DNA of 64,000 nt from Actinomycetes bacterium (GCA_026708005.1 JAPOVR010000107.1:1-64000), one strand, 5' to 3'; positions 18,842 to 29,429 are shown, numbered from the stretch's first letter. Numbers and translations: made by a program. The notes: a model not told the origin generated them from the sequence alone.

Positions 18842-20089
18842 CTAGGCGAACGTCTTCTTGACCCTGCCGAGGCCCTCGACCAGACGATCGATCTCCTCCT
18901 CGAGCGTGTAGAGGTAGAAGCTCGCTCGAGTCGTGGCGGTAATGCCGAACCGCTCCATGAGCGGCTGCGTGCAGTGATGACCGGCGCGGACAGCGACCCC
19001 CTCGTAGTCGAGAATCTGCGCAACGTCGTGCGGGTGGATCCCATCGACGACGAACGACACGATTCCCCCACGGCGCTCGAGGGGCGGCCCCAGGATTGTC
19101 ACACCGTCGATTGCCCCAATCCCCTCGAGCGCGTAGGCGGTCAGGTCGCGCTCATGGCAGCCGATCGCCTCGTAGCCGACCGAGGCGAGGTAGTCGATCG
19201 CAGCGCCAAACCCGACAGCCTGGGCGATCGGGGGCGTGCCCGCCTCGAACTTGTGCGGGAGCTCGTTCCAGGTCGTGCGCTCGAGCGTGACCGAGCGGAT
19301 CATCTCCCCGCCCAGGTTGAAGGGCGCCATCTGCTCGAGCAGCTCGGCGCGCCCCCAGAGCGCGCCGATCCCGGTGGGACCGAGCATCTTGTGGCCGGTG
19401 AGCGCCAGGAAGTCGCAGCCGAGCGCCTGAACGTCGAGCGAGCGATGAGGAGCAGCCTGGGCAGCGTCCAGCACGCAGATAGCGCCCTGCTGGTGAGCCC
19501 AGCGGGCGATGTCCTCGACGGGGTTGACCGTGCCGATCGAGTTGGCCACAATCCCGACGGCGACCGCCTTCACACGCCCCTGTGATGCGATCTCGTCGAG
19601 CGCATCGAGCCGGAGCTCGGCCGCTTCGTCAACAGGAATAACGGTGAAGCGCGCCCCTGTTCGCTGTGCCACGTACTGCCAGGGAACGAAGTTCGAGTGG
19701 TGCTCGAGCTCGGTCACGACGACGATGTCACCCGGGCCGAGGTTGTCGAGACCCCACGCGTACGCAACGAGGTTGAGGGCCTCGGTGGCGCCTCGCGTGA
19801 AGACAACCTCTCGGGTCGACTGGGCGTTCAGCAGCGCACGTACCTTCTCCCGTGCACCTTCGAACGCCTCGGTCGCCTCAGCCGCGAGCTCATAGACCCC
19901 GCGGTGGACGTTCGTGTAGGACGTCTCGTAGAAGCTCCGCTCGATGTCGAGAACTGCTGTCGGCTTCTGCGCTGAGGCGGCGGAGTCCAGGTAGGCGAGC
20001 GGCTTGCCGTGAACGTGCCTCCCCAGGATCGGAAAATCGGCCCGCAGCCGGCGGGCGTCCAGGGACGACAAGACTGTTACCTCACTCAC
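18842..20089 (-). CDS. sufS: Cysteine desulfurase SufS
   Basis: 415 residues, class V PLP enzyme that releases sulfur from cysteine as a persulfide. The PLP lysine is in LTGHKMLGPTGIGALWG and the persulfide cysteine in RAGHHCTQPLMERFG. N-terminal LRADFPILGRHVHGKPLAYL and SAASAQKP are typical of SufS (group II). Starts at GTG 20089, four bases after the P-type ATPase stop, so the two are surely on one transcript. Confidence 0.95.
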   Translation of the reverse strand: MSEVTVLSSLDARRLRADFPILGRHVHGKPLAYLDSAASAQKPTAVLDIERSFYETSYTNVHRGVYELAAEATEAFEGAREKVRALLNAQSTREVVFTRGATEALNLVAYAWGLDNLGPGDIVVVTELEHHSNFVPWQYVAQRTGARFTVIPVDEAAELRLDALDEIASQGRVKAVAVGIVANSIGTVNPVEDIARWAHQQGAICVLDAAQAAPHRSLDVQALGCDFLALTGHKMLGPTGIGALWGRAELLEQMAPFNLGGEMIRSVTLERTTWNELPHKFEAGTPPIAQAVGFGAAIDYLASVGYEAIGCHERDLTAYALEGIGAIDGVTILGPPLERRGGIVSFVVDGIHPHDVAQILDYEGVAVRAGHHCTQPLMERFGITATTRASFYLYTLEEEIDRLVEGLGRVKKTFA

Positions 20090-20093
20090 GTTC

Positions 20094-22550
20094 CTATCTT
20101 ATCGCGCCGCCTCCACTCCCCCTCCCATCAGCACGGAGGAGGCGCATGCCCTTGAAGATTCCAGGAACGAAGCGCTCATTGTCGGTCAGCACGAGACCGA
20201 GGATGGCGATGGCCGAGCCCGCGAGCGCCGTCAGGATGATGCTGGCGCTCGGGACCGCAAGGTCGAAGAACGATCGGAAGCCCGGCGTGGCAAGCATAAG
20301 CCCATAGAGGGCCAGCATACCTCCACACAGGCCGAGGATTGCCGCGCCGCGGCCTCGGCCGGACGCCTCGAGCACGAGGATGAAGTAGAGCCCGACAATC
20401 AGAAGGACCGTGGCGGCCACCGTCTGCGCCTCGGTCGGCTGGAGATCGATAACCGACTGCGCGAAGAGAAAGCTCGAGACGACACCCAGCCCGGCCGCAG
20501 TCCCAGCCGGGACCGCGAAGCGCGCGGTCTCTCGCAGGAAATTTGGCTGGCGCCACGGCCCCGAGCTGGGCGCGAGCGCGAGGAAGAACGCGGGGAAGCC
20601 GACGGCGAGCGTGCTCACGAGCGTCAGATGCCGCGGCAGCAGCGGAAACAGCTCGTTGCTGATCCCGACCGTCAGGATCGCAAACGCCGCGAAGACGGAC
20701 TTCGCAACGAACAGCTTCGTCACGCGCTGGAGGTTTCGGAGGATCTTTCGCCCTTCGCCCACCAACGCGGGGACCGACGAGAAGTCACCGCGAACGAGAA
20801 CGAGGTCCGCCACGCTTTTTGCCATCTGCGTGCCGCTGCCGGGCGCAATCGCCATCCGCGCAGCCTTGAGCGCCGGCACGTCGTTGACGCCGTCGCCGAC
20901 CATCGCGACGTAGCGGCCGGCGTCCCGCAGCGCCTCGACGACGCGGCGCTTGCCCTCCGGCGAGATCCGTCCGATCGCCGTAGCCTCGAGAGCGAGCCGC
21001 CGCAGCACGATCGGGTCGTCGGGCAGGTCGCTTCCGTCAACAGGGGTCTCGACGGGAATGCCGACGTCGCGGGCGATTGCCGCGACCGTCTCGGGAGCAT
21101 CGCCCGAGAGCACCTTCAGCTCCACACCCTGCTCCGTGAAGAACGCCACGGTCTTGGACGCATCGGTGCGGATTCGCTCTGCGAGGAAGACAACCCCAAG
21201 CAGGGCGAGATCGCTGGGAGGGGGCTCGTCGAGCCCAACCGGCCCGTCGAGCCGCGACGCCGTCGTGCCGAGAGCGATCACGCGCCGCCCTGCCCGCTGC
21301 TCCGCGGCGACCCGCTCGGCGAGCCCGCCAAGCGGGAAGTGCTCAGGCGCGCCGAGGACGAGGCCGAGCGCCCCGATGCGGACCCCGCTCCAGCGGCGGC
21401 GCGACGAGAACGGCACGTGGCCCGACGGCTCCTCGGGACCGGTCGGCATGCTCTCCGCAACCGCCTCGATCGTGGCGTTACGCGAGGGGGAGCTGGCCGC
21501 ATAGCGGGCGAGCGCCCGGTTGAGGAGCTGCTGGTCGACGCCCTCGTGGGGCACAATGCCAACAACACGGAGCGCGGACTCGGTGAGCGTGCCGGTCTTG
21601 TCGAGGCAGATCACCTCAGCTGAGGCGATCGACTCGATCGCGCTGAGCTGCTGCGTGAGCGCGCCGCGCCGCGTCATCCGGAGCGCCGCGACGGCATAGG
21701 TGAGGCTCGTGAGCAGGATGAGGCCCTCCGGGATCATCGTGACGACGGCGGCAACAGAGGTCGTGACGGCGTTTGAGGCGCTCGCCTCGCGCTCGAACAG
21801 CGCCGCGCCGAGCACGATCCCGAGGGGAACCATGAACACGACCAGCACGATCAGCAGCCGGTTCAGCGCCAGCTCCAGCGGCGAGCGAGGATGGCGAAAC
21901 TGGCGGGCGACGTTCGCGACCCGCTCCGCGTAGCTGTCCGGCCCAACCGCGGTCACGATGAACGAACCCGCCCCCTCGACAACGAAGGCGCCAGAGCGCA
22001 CCTCCTCGCCGATGAAACGAGCGACTGCCTCCGCCTCGCCCGTGAGGTTCGACTCGTCGAGACGAAGACCGTCGCTTGCCTCGATCCGCCCGTCAGCGAC
22101 GACCTGGTCGCCGGCCTTGACCCGCACCAGATCGCCGACGACGAGAGCGGCGACCGGCACCTCACGCGGGTTCCCGCTGCGAACGACCGTCGTCCGCGGC
22201 GCGACGAGCGCTGCCAATGAGTCGAGGGCGATCTTCGCCCGGTACTCCTGGATGATGCCAATGCCCGCGTTACCGACGAGGATGGCCAAGAAGAGCGCGT
22301 CCTCGAAGTGCCCGAAGTAGAGGGTCAACCCGCCGAAGGTGACGAGGATCAGGTTGAAAACCGTGAAGACGTTCGCACGCAGGATGCTCGCCAGCGAGCG
22401 GCTCGTTGCCGGAGGCTCAATCGGGCCGCGGCGCGCGAGGCGCTCCTGCGCCTCCTCCTCGGACAGCCCGGTCAGGTCAGCCCTGCCCAGCGGCCCGGTC
22501 TGCGTGTCAGCGAGCGGCTGGGTGTTCTCACTACGCTCGGTCTCGCTCAC
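20094..22550 (-). CDS. P-type cation ATPase, CtpE-like
   Basis: About 818 residues from GTG 22550 (a TTG at 22574 is also in frame). P-type hallmarks: LTGE actuator loop (about 169-172), MIPEGL in membrane helix 4, phosphorylation site DKTGTLTE (Asp about 317) and the hinge MVGDGVNDVPALKAA. The PEGL-LTSLTYAVAALRM segment resembles mycobacterial CtpE, a calcium transporter, more than heavy-metal ATPases, and no N-terminal metal-binding CxxC is present. The cation is not determined. It lies between sufD (148-base gap) and sufS (4-base gap) in the SUF cluster, an unusual location. Confidence 0.88.
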   Translation of the reverse strand: MSETERSENTQPLADTQTGPLGRADLTGLSEEEAQERLARRGPIEPPATSRSLASILRANVFTVFNLILVTFGGLTLYFGHFEDALFLAILVGNAGIGIIQEYRAKIALDSLAALVAPRTTVVRSGNPREVPVAALVVGDLVRVKAGDQVVADGRIEASDGLRLDESNLTGEAEAVARFIGEEVRSGAFVVEGAGSFIVTAVGPDSYAERVANVARQFRHPRSPLELALNRLLIVLVVFMVPLGIVLGAALFEREASASNAVTTSVAAVVTMIPEGLILLTSLTYAVAALRMTRRGALTQQLSAIESIASAEVICLDKTGTLTESALRVVGIVPHEGVDQQLLNRALARYAASSPSRNATIEAVAESMPTGPEEPSGHVPFSSRRRWSGVRIGALGLVLGAPEHFPLGGLAERVAAEQRAGRRVIALGTTASRLDGPVGLDEPPPSDLALLGVVFLAERIRTDASKTVAFFTEQGVELKVLSGDAPETVAAIARDVGIPVETPVDGSDLPDDPIVLRRLALEATAIGRISPEGKRRVVEALRDAGRYVAMVGDGVNDVPALKAARMAIAPGSGTQMAKSVADLVLVRGDFSSVPALVGEGRKILRNLQRVTKLFVAKSVFAAFAILTVGISNELFPLLPRHLTLVSTLAVGFPAFFLALAPSSGPWRQPNFLRETARFAVPAGTAAGLGVVSSFLFAQSVIDLQPTEAQTVAATVLLIVGLYFILVLEASGRGRGAAILGLCGGMLALYGLMLATPGFRSFFDLAVPSASIILTALAGSAIAILGLVLTDNERFVPGIFKGMRLLRADGRGSGGGAIR

Positions 22551-22698
22551 CGCTGCGAGCCTACACGCAGTCAAGGGTGCCGCAGTCGCCGACCAGGCAG
22601 ACCCAACTCACAGCGCCTCGGCGCAGCGCGCAGGATCAGCGTCGGGCGACCGCGGGGTGCGCGGGCCGCCTCTGAAGCGGAACAGCCAGGGTCGACCG

Positions 22699-23913
22699 CT
22701 AGGCCTTTGGGATTCGCGCTTCCAGAGCCTGGGCGACCGCGGCCCTGACTGGCGGAAACTCGATGCGGTCGAGGATGTCCTGGAAGAACCCGCGCACGAT
22801 GAGGCGCTCGGCCTCGCCGCGGGTTAGGCCCCTCGACATGCAATAGAAGAGCTCGTCACGATCGACCGGGCTGTTGGTGGCGCCGTGCGTGCACCGGACG
22901 TCGTTAGCCATGATCTCCAGCCCGGGAATCGAGTCCGCGCCGGCCCGCTTCGACAGGAGGAGGTTGCGGTTCTCCTGGTAGGCGTTCGTGCGCTGAGCGT
23001 CCGGCTCGACGCGGATCATCCCGCGCCAGACGGCCCGCGCCGTATCGCGGAGGGCTCCCTTGAACGCGAAGTCCGAGGTGGTGTTGCGCGCGTCGTGCCG
23101 CTGGAACGTGTCGTAGTCGAGATGCTGGCTGCCATCGGCGAAGTACGCGCCAGTGACGCGCGAGGTTGCGCCGCTGCCGACGAGGTCGTTCTGGATCCAG
23201 ACCTTGCCCTTCCTCGATCCGAAGCCGCCCGCCACCCAGTCGAGCTCGGCGTCGCGATCGACGCGTGCCCGATGTGATGCAAAGTGCCAGGTCTCGGTTG
23301 AGAGATTCTGAATCGAGACGTACTCGAGCTTCGCCGCGGCGCCGACGAACAGCTCGACGGCCGCGTTCGTGTAGCCGGCCAGAGCCGGTGAGTCGGAGGC
23401 GTACTCCTCGATGACCGTGATGCGGCTCAGCTCCTCGGCGATGACGAGCAGCCGCCAGAACAGCGCGCCACCGCTGGCGGAGTTGGACACCCGCGCGTAC
23501 AGCGGCTTGTCGAGCTCGACACCCTTCGGGACGCGAACGAGAAGGCCGTTCCGCCAGAGCGCCGCATTCTGGGCGCTCAGCTTGTCGCTGACGCCAACGA
23601 GCGAGCCGAGCAGCTCGTGATCCTGGAGCGGCTCGAACGTGACACCGTCGGGCGCGCTGACGATCTCGATGCCCCCCTCGCCGGCGAAGGCCGTTCCAGC
23701 CGTGTCGAGGTCGAGCATGGAGTCGGGCCGCGCAACCTCGGCGGCCTCGGCGACGGCGTACGCATCCGGGTCGAAGCCGGAGATGTCGGTGAAGCGCCAG
23801 TGCTCCTCACTCGGGCTCGGGAGCTCGAGGGTGTGGTACTGCGTGAGAGCTTCTTCGCGCGAGAGGCCCGCCCGGGTCTTTCCAGCGATGGTGTCCGTGG
23901 AAGCGTTAGCCAA
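22699..23913 (-). CDS. sufD: Fe-S assembly protein SufD
   Basis: 404 residues. SufD forms the SufBC2D scaffold on which clusters are built. Seen are the SufBD beta-helix core, with [16 protein letters not shown], and the C-terminal [20 protein letters not shown] and [15 protein letters not shown]. It starts with TTG at 23913 and overlaps the sufB end by eight bases. Confidence 0.95.
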   Translation of the reverse strand: MANASTDTIAGKTRAGLSREEALTQYHTLELPSPSEEHWRFTDISGFDPDAYAVAEAAEVARPDSMLDLDTAGTAFAGEGGIEIVSAPDGVTFEPLQDHELLGSLVGVSDKLSAQNAALWRNGLLVRVPKGVELDKPLYARVSNSASGGALFWRLLVIAEELSRITVIEEYASDSPALAGYTNAAVELFVGAAAKLEYVSIQNLSTETWHFASHRARVDRDAELDWVAGGFGSRKGKVWIQNDLVGSGATSRVTGAYFADGSQHLDYDTFQRHDARNTTSDFAFKGALRDTARAVWRGMIRVEPDAQRTNAYQENRNLLLSKRAGADSIPGLEIMANDVRCTHGATNSPVDRDELFYCMSRGLTRGEAERLIVRGFFQDILDRIEFPPVRAAVAQALEARIPKA

Positions 23914-25317
23914 CCGACCCTTCCATCTGGAGCTGGATCAGCCGGTTGAGCTCGACGGCGTACTCCAGCGGCAGCTCCTTCACGATGGGCTCGACGAATC
24001 CGGAGACGACCATCGCGCTCGCCTCCTCCTCCGAGAGCCCCCGGCTCATCAGATAGAAGATCTGCTCCTCGCCGATCTTCGAGACCGTCGCCTCGTGCTC
24101 GGTTGAGACGCCCTCGTTCTCGTCGACGCGAACGTACGGGTAGGTGTCTGACCGGGACTCCTCGTCGAGGAGCAGCGCGTCACAGACGACCTTCGACTTG
24201 ACACCCGTGGCTCCCTTCGCCACCTCGAGCAAGCCGCGGTAGCCACCACGGCCCCCGTCCTTGGAGATCGACTTGGACGTGATCACCGACGACGTGTTGG
24301 GCGCGACATGGACGCACTTGCCGCCCGCGTCCTGGTGCTGGCCGTTGCCGGCGAACGCGATCGACAGCACCTCCCCGTGCGCGCGCTCGCCCATGAGCCA
24401 GATCGCCGGATACTTCATCGTGAGCTTTGAGCCGAGGTTCCCGTCGACCCACTCCATCGTTGCGTCCTCGTAGGCGACGGCGCGCTTCGTGACGAGGTTG
24501 TAGACGTTGGTCGACCAGTTCTGAATCGTCGTGTAGCGGCACCGACCGCGCGGCTTGACGATGATCTCGACGACCGCCGAGTGCAACGAGTCGGTGGAGT
24601 AGATCGGCGCCGTGCAACCCTCGACGTAGTGGACGTAGGCATCCTCGTCGACGATGATCAGCGTGCGCTCGAACTGGCCCATGTTCTCGGCGTTGATCCG
24701 GAAGTAGGCCTGGAGCGGCATCTCGATCGAGACACCCGGCGGGACGTAGATAAACGACCCCCCTGACCAGACCGCGGTGTTGAGCGCCGCGAACTTGTTG
24801 TCATTCGGCGGGATGACCGTTCCGAAGTACTCGCGCACGATGTCCTCGTGCTCGCGCAGCCCGCTGTCCATGTCGAGGAAGAGCACGCCCTGGCTCTCGA
24901 GCTCGTCCTTGAGCTGGTGGTAGACGACCTCGGACTCGTACTGTGCGCCAACGCCGGCGAGGAAGTTCTTCTCGGCCTCGGGAATTCCGAGGCGGTCCCA
25001 CGTGTTCTTGATGTCCGCCGGGAGGTCCTCCCAGGAGGACGCCTGCTTCTCGGTGGGCTTGATGTAGTAGTAGATCGAGTCGAAGTCGATCTCGGCCACG
25101 TTGCCGCCCCAATCGGGAAGCGGCCGGGCCTCGAAGTACTGGAGCGCCTTCAGGCGGGTATCGCGCATCCACTCCGGCTCGTTCTTGTGCGCGGAGATCT
25201 CGCGCACGATCTCCGGCGAGAGCCCGCGCCTGGACTTGAACACGTAGTTCTCGGGATCGTGGAAACCGTACTTGTAATCGGCTCCGATCTCGGCGACGAC
25301 CTCGGTTTCAGTCGTAC

Positions 25318-25321
<4 letters not shown>
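23906..25321 (-). CDS. sufB: Fe-S assembly protein SufB
   Basis: 471 residues, the main scaffold subunit of SufBC2D. Recognisable are [20 protein letters not shown] at the N-terminus, [20 protein letters not shown] in the core, and the C-terminal [20 protein letters not shown]. Overlaps sufC by four bases (25318-25321) and sufD by eight, so expression is coupled. Confidence 0.96.
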
Positions 25322-26100
<779 letters not shown>

Positions 26101-26193
26101 GTGTTGCTCAGCCTTCCGTTCTTTTCTGAGAGAGCTATTGTTTTTATCATCTTACCGTCGGAGAGAGCACTGACGCGGCATGACCACGTACCG
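26101..26193. promoter_or_regulatory. Divergent sufC/sufR promoter region
   Basis: A 93-base gap that is AT-rich at 26135-26155, unlike the surrounding DNA, as expected for promoters. The octamer GAGAGAGC occurs twice as a direct repeat (26128-26135 and 26161-26168), 33 bases or about three helical turns apart, flanking the AT-rich core. These are candidate SufR binding sites, by position only. Confidence 0.5.
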
Positions 26194-26886
26194 ATGACCT
26201 CGCACCGACCAGATGATCGTGACGCCCTGATCCACCGCGCGCTGGCAAACTCCAGCCGGCTCCACATCCTCGACGTGCTGCGTACGCGCAGGCAATCCCT
26301 TGACGCCTCCGACCTCGCCTCGGAGGTCGGGCTGCACGCCAACACCGTCCGATCGCACGTCCGCCTGCTCGAGCAGGCTGGTCTGGTGCGGCAGCGGCCG
26401 GATGCCCGAGGCAGCCGCGGACGGCCTCACATCGTCTTCGAGCTTGTTCCCGGGCTCGCGCGGGCCGACGCATACCAACTCCTCGCGGGAATTCTCGCGA
26501 CGTCGCTGGCCAGCGGGGACGACGAGCCGGCGAGGCTGGCCGAAGAGGCAGGCCGCGCGTGGGGCCAGGAGCTGATGCGGCGCTCAGACCCGCCAGAGCC
26601 CAGACCCGAGCGCGACTCGATCGAGCAGGTCGTCGACCTGCTCGAGGACTGCGGGTTCGACCCAGCCCGCGAGCGGAGCGGAGACGGGGAGGACACGATC
26701 GTGATGAGCAGCTGCCCGTTCGGTGAGCTGGCCGACGAGTACGTCGACGTCGTCTGCCCGGTTCACCTCGGGCTGATGCGCGGCGCGCTCGACGAGCTCG
26801 GAGCACCGTTCACGGCGGGCACGCTCGAGCCGCATGCCTCGACCGGCGGCTGCGTCGCCCGGCTCGCCGAGGCCCCGAGCAGCTAG
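26194..26886 (+). CDS. sufR: SufR-type Fe-S-sensing repressor
   Basis: 230 residues. The N-terminal winged helix (about 10-80, with SRLHILDVLRTRRQSLDASDL and ANTVRSHVRLLEQAGLV) binds DNA. Cys153, Cys174, Cys188 and Cys220 are candidate ligands; the spacing of the last three recalls the cluster-binding cysteines of SufR. Members of this family repress suf when holding a cluster and derepress under iron or redox stress. The ATG at 26194 is used. It is divergent from sufC, matching the expected autoregulated arrangement. Confidence 0.85.
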   Translation: MTSHRPDDRDALIHRALANSSRLHILDVLRTRRQSLDASDLASEVGLHANTVRSHVRLLEQAGLVRQRPDARGSRGRPHIVFELVPGLARADAYQLLAGILATSLASGDDEPARLAEEAGRAWGQELMRRSDPPEPRPERDSIEQVVDLLEDCGFDPARERSGDGEDTIVMSSCPFGELADEYVDVVCPVHLGLMRGALDELGAPFTAGTLEPHASTGGCVARLAEAPSS

Positions 26887-27003
26887 CTGTGAGGACCGGG
26901 GACGTTGTCCCTGGGCTGAGGGGGTTGGGGGGTCAGTGATGTGTGTGGGCCCTCGATGTGAGGCCGTGGTCGATTGATGACTCGCGGCTGACAAGGAGGG
27001 CTG

Positions 27004-27183
27004 ATGGCATACGGTAGGAGGCACTTCTACAATCACCACCGATCCCACAGCGCGCTCGACTGGAACACACGAGCGCACACCCTGAACCAGCTACTCCAAG
27101 ACAACCTCCCCCGCAGAGCACAACTAGCTGTCAGTTTCCGGGACGGTGTTCCGCCCGGGTCTTCTCCGAGGGCGGTGGCCTGA
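27004..27183 (+). pseudogene. IS transposase C-terminal fragment (rve type)
   Basis: From ATG 27004 the frame reads MAYGRRHFYNHHRSHSALDW. FYNxxRPHSAL is the hallmark near the end of IS3/IS481-type integrase-core transposases; here Pro is replaced by Ser. The DDE core and the rest of the protein are missing, and no terminal inverted repeats were found. A relic of an insertion, directly downstream of sufR. Confidence 0.5.
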
Positions 27184-27490
27184 AGGCGGTGGCGCCCGCG
27201 CCGCGCAGACACCGGGGGGCCCAGATGACGCTGGGCAGCCGAGCGGCACGGAGCTGGTGGCGTCCGGCGGCTTCAACTGCCGCAGGTCCGGCCGGAACGG
27301 GGCGGGTTGCGCTCCTGCGGACGGGGTCGGCGAGCGGCAGGCACCGCCCAGGAAACCGGCCGAAGCTAGGCGCGTGCGCGCGGGGTGTCGGCGGCCGGGC
27401 AGCAGGTCTCGTAGCGCTCCTTCGTGCGGGCACGAGGGGATCGCAGCGGTGGACGGCGCTCACCAGGTGCCAACCGAGGGTTTCCCGCAG

Positions 27491-27643
27491 GTCGTCCTCC
27501 CCGCGCCCTGGCACGCGGTAGTGTCGACGGGTCGACCACCGACACCGTCTGGGTTGTCCTCCTCCCGCCTTGGGATACGAGGCAGCCCTCCTCGTCGTGC
27601 ACACAGCTGCCGCGTTGTCCTCCTTGCGTCCTGGGATACGAGG
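27491..27643. repeat. Three-unit 61-62 bp periodic repeat, CRISPR-like
   Basis: Units start at 27491, 27553 and 27614. Units 2 and 3 match at about 26 of 30 positions (both begin GTTGTCCTCCT and end GGGATACGAGG), while unit 1 is more diverged. Intervening sequences of about 31-32 bases are unrelated to each other. Period and repeat size equal those of type I-E CRISPR arrays, but there are no cas genes in the window and no clean boundary repeats. Called as a repeat, not as a CRISPR array. Confidence 0.5.
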
Positions 27644-27766
27644 CCTTCCTCATCGAGAGCAGCCGCAGGGGTTGCCCCGACCGCTGCTCTGCAGGTCTGC
27701 GCCTCAGCTGGGGCGATGCCATAGCCAGCCACGTCAGGGCCCCGACCGAGCGACGCGGCTCCGTCT

Positions 27767-27867
27767 GTGCAGAGTTGGCGCAGTTTCGTGACGCTTCCGT
27801 GACAGGTCACGCGCAAGCCGTGCGCCTTTTTGGGCTACCCCCCAGGGTGGTGAGTGGGTTGCCCTTT
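27767..27867 (+). repeat. Interspersed repeat, copy A
   Basis: One of eight copies of a roughly 105-bp element. Copy A has GTTGGCGCAG, then GTGAC-N6-GTGAC, the hairpin GCGCA-AGCCG-TGCGC (27811-27825), then the CTACCCCCC and GGGTGG part. Its G-tract is degraded. Homology with copy B continues for about another 100 bases to the right (to about 27965). Confidence 0.85.
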
Positions 27868-28247
27868 CAGGTGGCTTGGCGGTTGCGCGCGGCGCCGCCC
27901 TTGGCTTGACAGCCTGGCTCGCTGACCGGCTCGAAAGCCTGGCTCGGCGGTGTGGCCCGACACGACACGGGGAGCGGGTTGCAGCGCGGCCGGCCAGCTC
28001 AGCGCCACAGTCCGCCGCCACACGACCCGCGCTGGCCACCAACCGCTGCACGGCAGCACCAGAATCCCACGGGCAGAACAACCGAGACAGGTCGTGCACG
28101 TCGCTCGGGCCTCGGCCACAACAGGCGCCTCTCCGCGATGCTCGCCCGGAACGACAGGGGGCGCCAGTCTCGGTCAGGCTGCGGGTGGTTGGACGACCGC
28201 GGTCGAAGCGACTCCCTCTGCGAGCCGGACAGTGCTATCCTCAGGCA

Positions 28248-28574
28248 ATGCCACTCGCTCTCTTCCAAAGCATTGGGGTCTGGGAGATCCTGCTCCTCCT
28301 GCTTGTCCTCCTGTTGGTCTTCGGCCCGAAGCGGCTACCCGAGATGGGCCGCTCGCTCGGTCGCGGAATGCGCGAGTTCAAGGACTCGATCACCGGCCAG
28401 GATGCGGAGCAGGAAGAGGAAGCAGCCGCGTTGACGCAGCAGAGCAGCGTGCCGACCACGCCCACCCCTGAGGCCGCGCCTGCGCAGCCAGCTACGGCAG
28501 CCCCCCCACCCCGGGCGGCTGGCGCAACAGCCCCGCCACCGCAGCAGCCCGGCACCGAGCAGCCGAGCAGCTAG
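28248..28574 (+). CDS. tatA: Sec-independent translocase TatA
   Basis: 108 residues. N-terminal membrane helix (about 8-24, IGVWEILLLLLVLLLVFG), the FGPKRLPEMGRSLG hinge, then an amphipathic helix and a Pro/Ala/Gln-rich tail. It forms the pore of the twin-arginine export pathway. It precedes tatC by 12 bases. The ATG at 28248 places the helix at the expected N-terminus. Confidence 0.93.
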   Translation: MPLALFQSIGVWEILLLLLVLLLVFGPKRLPEMGRSLGRGMREFKDSITGQDAEQEEEAAALTQQSSVPTTPTPEAAPAQPATAAPPPRAAGATAPPPQQPGTEQPSS

Positions 28575-28586
28575 CCAGGCCTGCTC

Positions 28587-29429
28587 GTGCGCCTGCCCCG
28601 TCGCCTCGGCCACGGCGACGAAGTTTCGCTGTCTGACCATCTCGGTGAGCTTCGCCAGCGGATCATCATCAGCGTCGCCGCGGTCGCCGTGGCCTTCGGC
28701 GTCGCCTACGGGTTTCGCAAGGACCTCATCGGCTTCCTCATGGAGCCGCTCCCCGACTGCAGGGTCCGAGACGAGGGGGGCGAGTGCCTCGAGGCGCTGA
28801 CGGGCCTCACCCTTAGCCCTGCTGAGCCATTTCTCACCTCGCTGACGGTCGCGCTCTGGGCGGCGATGGCCGTCGCGCTGCCGATTCTCCTCTGGCAGAT
28901 CTGGAACTTCGTCGCTCCGGCGTTCGAGCGCCCCGATCAGAGGATGATCGGCCGGCTGCTGATGATGTCGACAGGCCTGTTCGCCGCCGGCATCGCCTTT
29001 GCGTACTTCGTCGTCCTGCCGGCGGCAATCCCGTTCCTGCTGGGCTACGACTCGGATATCTACGACATCCAGCTTCGCGCCCGCGACTACCTCGGCTTCG
29101 TCTGGATTACCCTGATCGCAGTCGGCCTCGTCTTCCAGATGCCGATGGTTCTGCTCGGCCTTGTGCGGCTCCGCATCCTGACGGCCGACAAGCTCCGCCG
29201 CAACCGCCGCATCGGCATCGCCGTCTCCGTGGCCGTCGCGGTGCTGCTGCCCGGCGTCGACCCGATGACCACCATCATCGAGGCGGTGCCGCTCCTCCTG
29301 CTCTTCGAGCTGTCGATTTGGATGGCGGTGTTCTTCGAGAAGCGCTGGATCCAGCAGGCGGCTGAGGCAGCCGCGGCCGAGGCCGACGACGCAGCCAGCC
29401 AGGGGCTCGCTGGCACGAGCGAGCCGTGA
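28587..29429 (+). CDS. tatC: Twin-arginine translocase subunit TatC
   Basis: 280 residues, six membrane helices. It recognises the twin-arginine signal peptide. The family N-terminal motif HLGELRQRI and the region VAPAFERPDQRMIGRLL are present. Starts at GTG 28587. A Rieske protein is a classic Tat substrate class, but the one in this window lacks a signal peptide. Confidence 0.95.
   Translation: MRLPRRLGHGDEVSLSDHLGELRQRIIISVAAVAVAFGVAYGFRKDLIGFLMEPLPDCRVRDEGGECLEALTGLTLSPAEPFLTSLTVALWAAMAVALPILLWQIWNFVAPAFERPDQRMIGRLLMMSTGLFAAGIAFAYFVVLPAAIPFLLGYDSDIYDIQLRARDYLGFVWITLIAVGLVFQMPMVLLGLVRLRILTADKLRRNRRIGIAVSVAVAVLLPGVDPMTTIIEAVPLLLLFELSIWMAVFFEKRWIQQAAEAAAAEADDAASQGLAGTSEP

Larger units (their letters stand above)
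27184..28247. other. Long non-coding gap with repeat relics
   Basis: Roughly 1.06 kb between the IS fragment and tatA. Open frames here lack domain motifs and are mutually overlapping, so none is called. It holds a three-unit periodic repeat (27491-27643) and copy A of the interspersed repeat. It looks like decayed DNA with a high recombination history. Confidence 0.55.

Noticed and set aside
20094-22550. Heavy-metal (copper/zinc) ATPase
   Set aside because: No CPC-type membrane motif and no N-terminal CxxC domain; MIPEGL fits the CtpE-like group.
26887-27183. Complete insertion sequence after sufR
   Set aside because: Only the last part of a transposase is visible, and no inverted terminal repeats or target duplication could be found.
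27131-27604. Minus-strand frame of 157 codons after the IS fragment
   Set aside because: Composition is Arg/Pro/Ala rich without motifs, it spans the periodic repeat, and overlapping frames on the other strand are just as long.
27491-27643. Calling a true CRISPR array
   Set aside because: Only three imperfect units, no cas genes and no leader; kept as a repeat with a finding instead.
27767-27867. Repeat as a cyclic-di-AMP or other known riboswitch
   Set aside because: Conserved riboswitch core motifs are missing, copies occur between convergent genes and in both orientations, and downstream genes have nothing in common.
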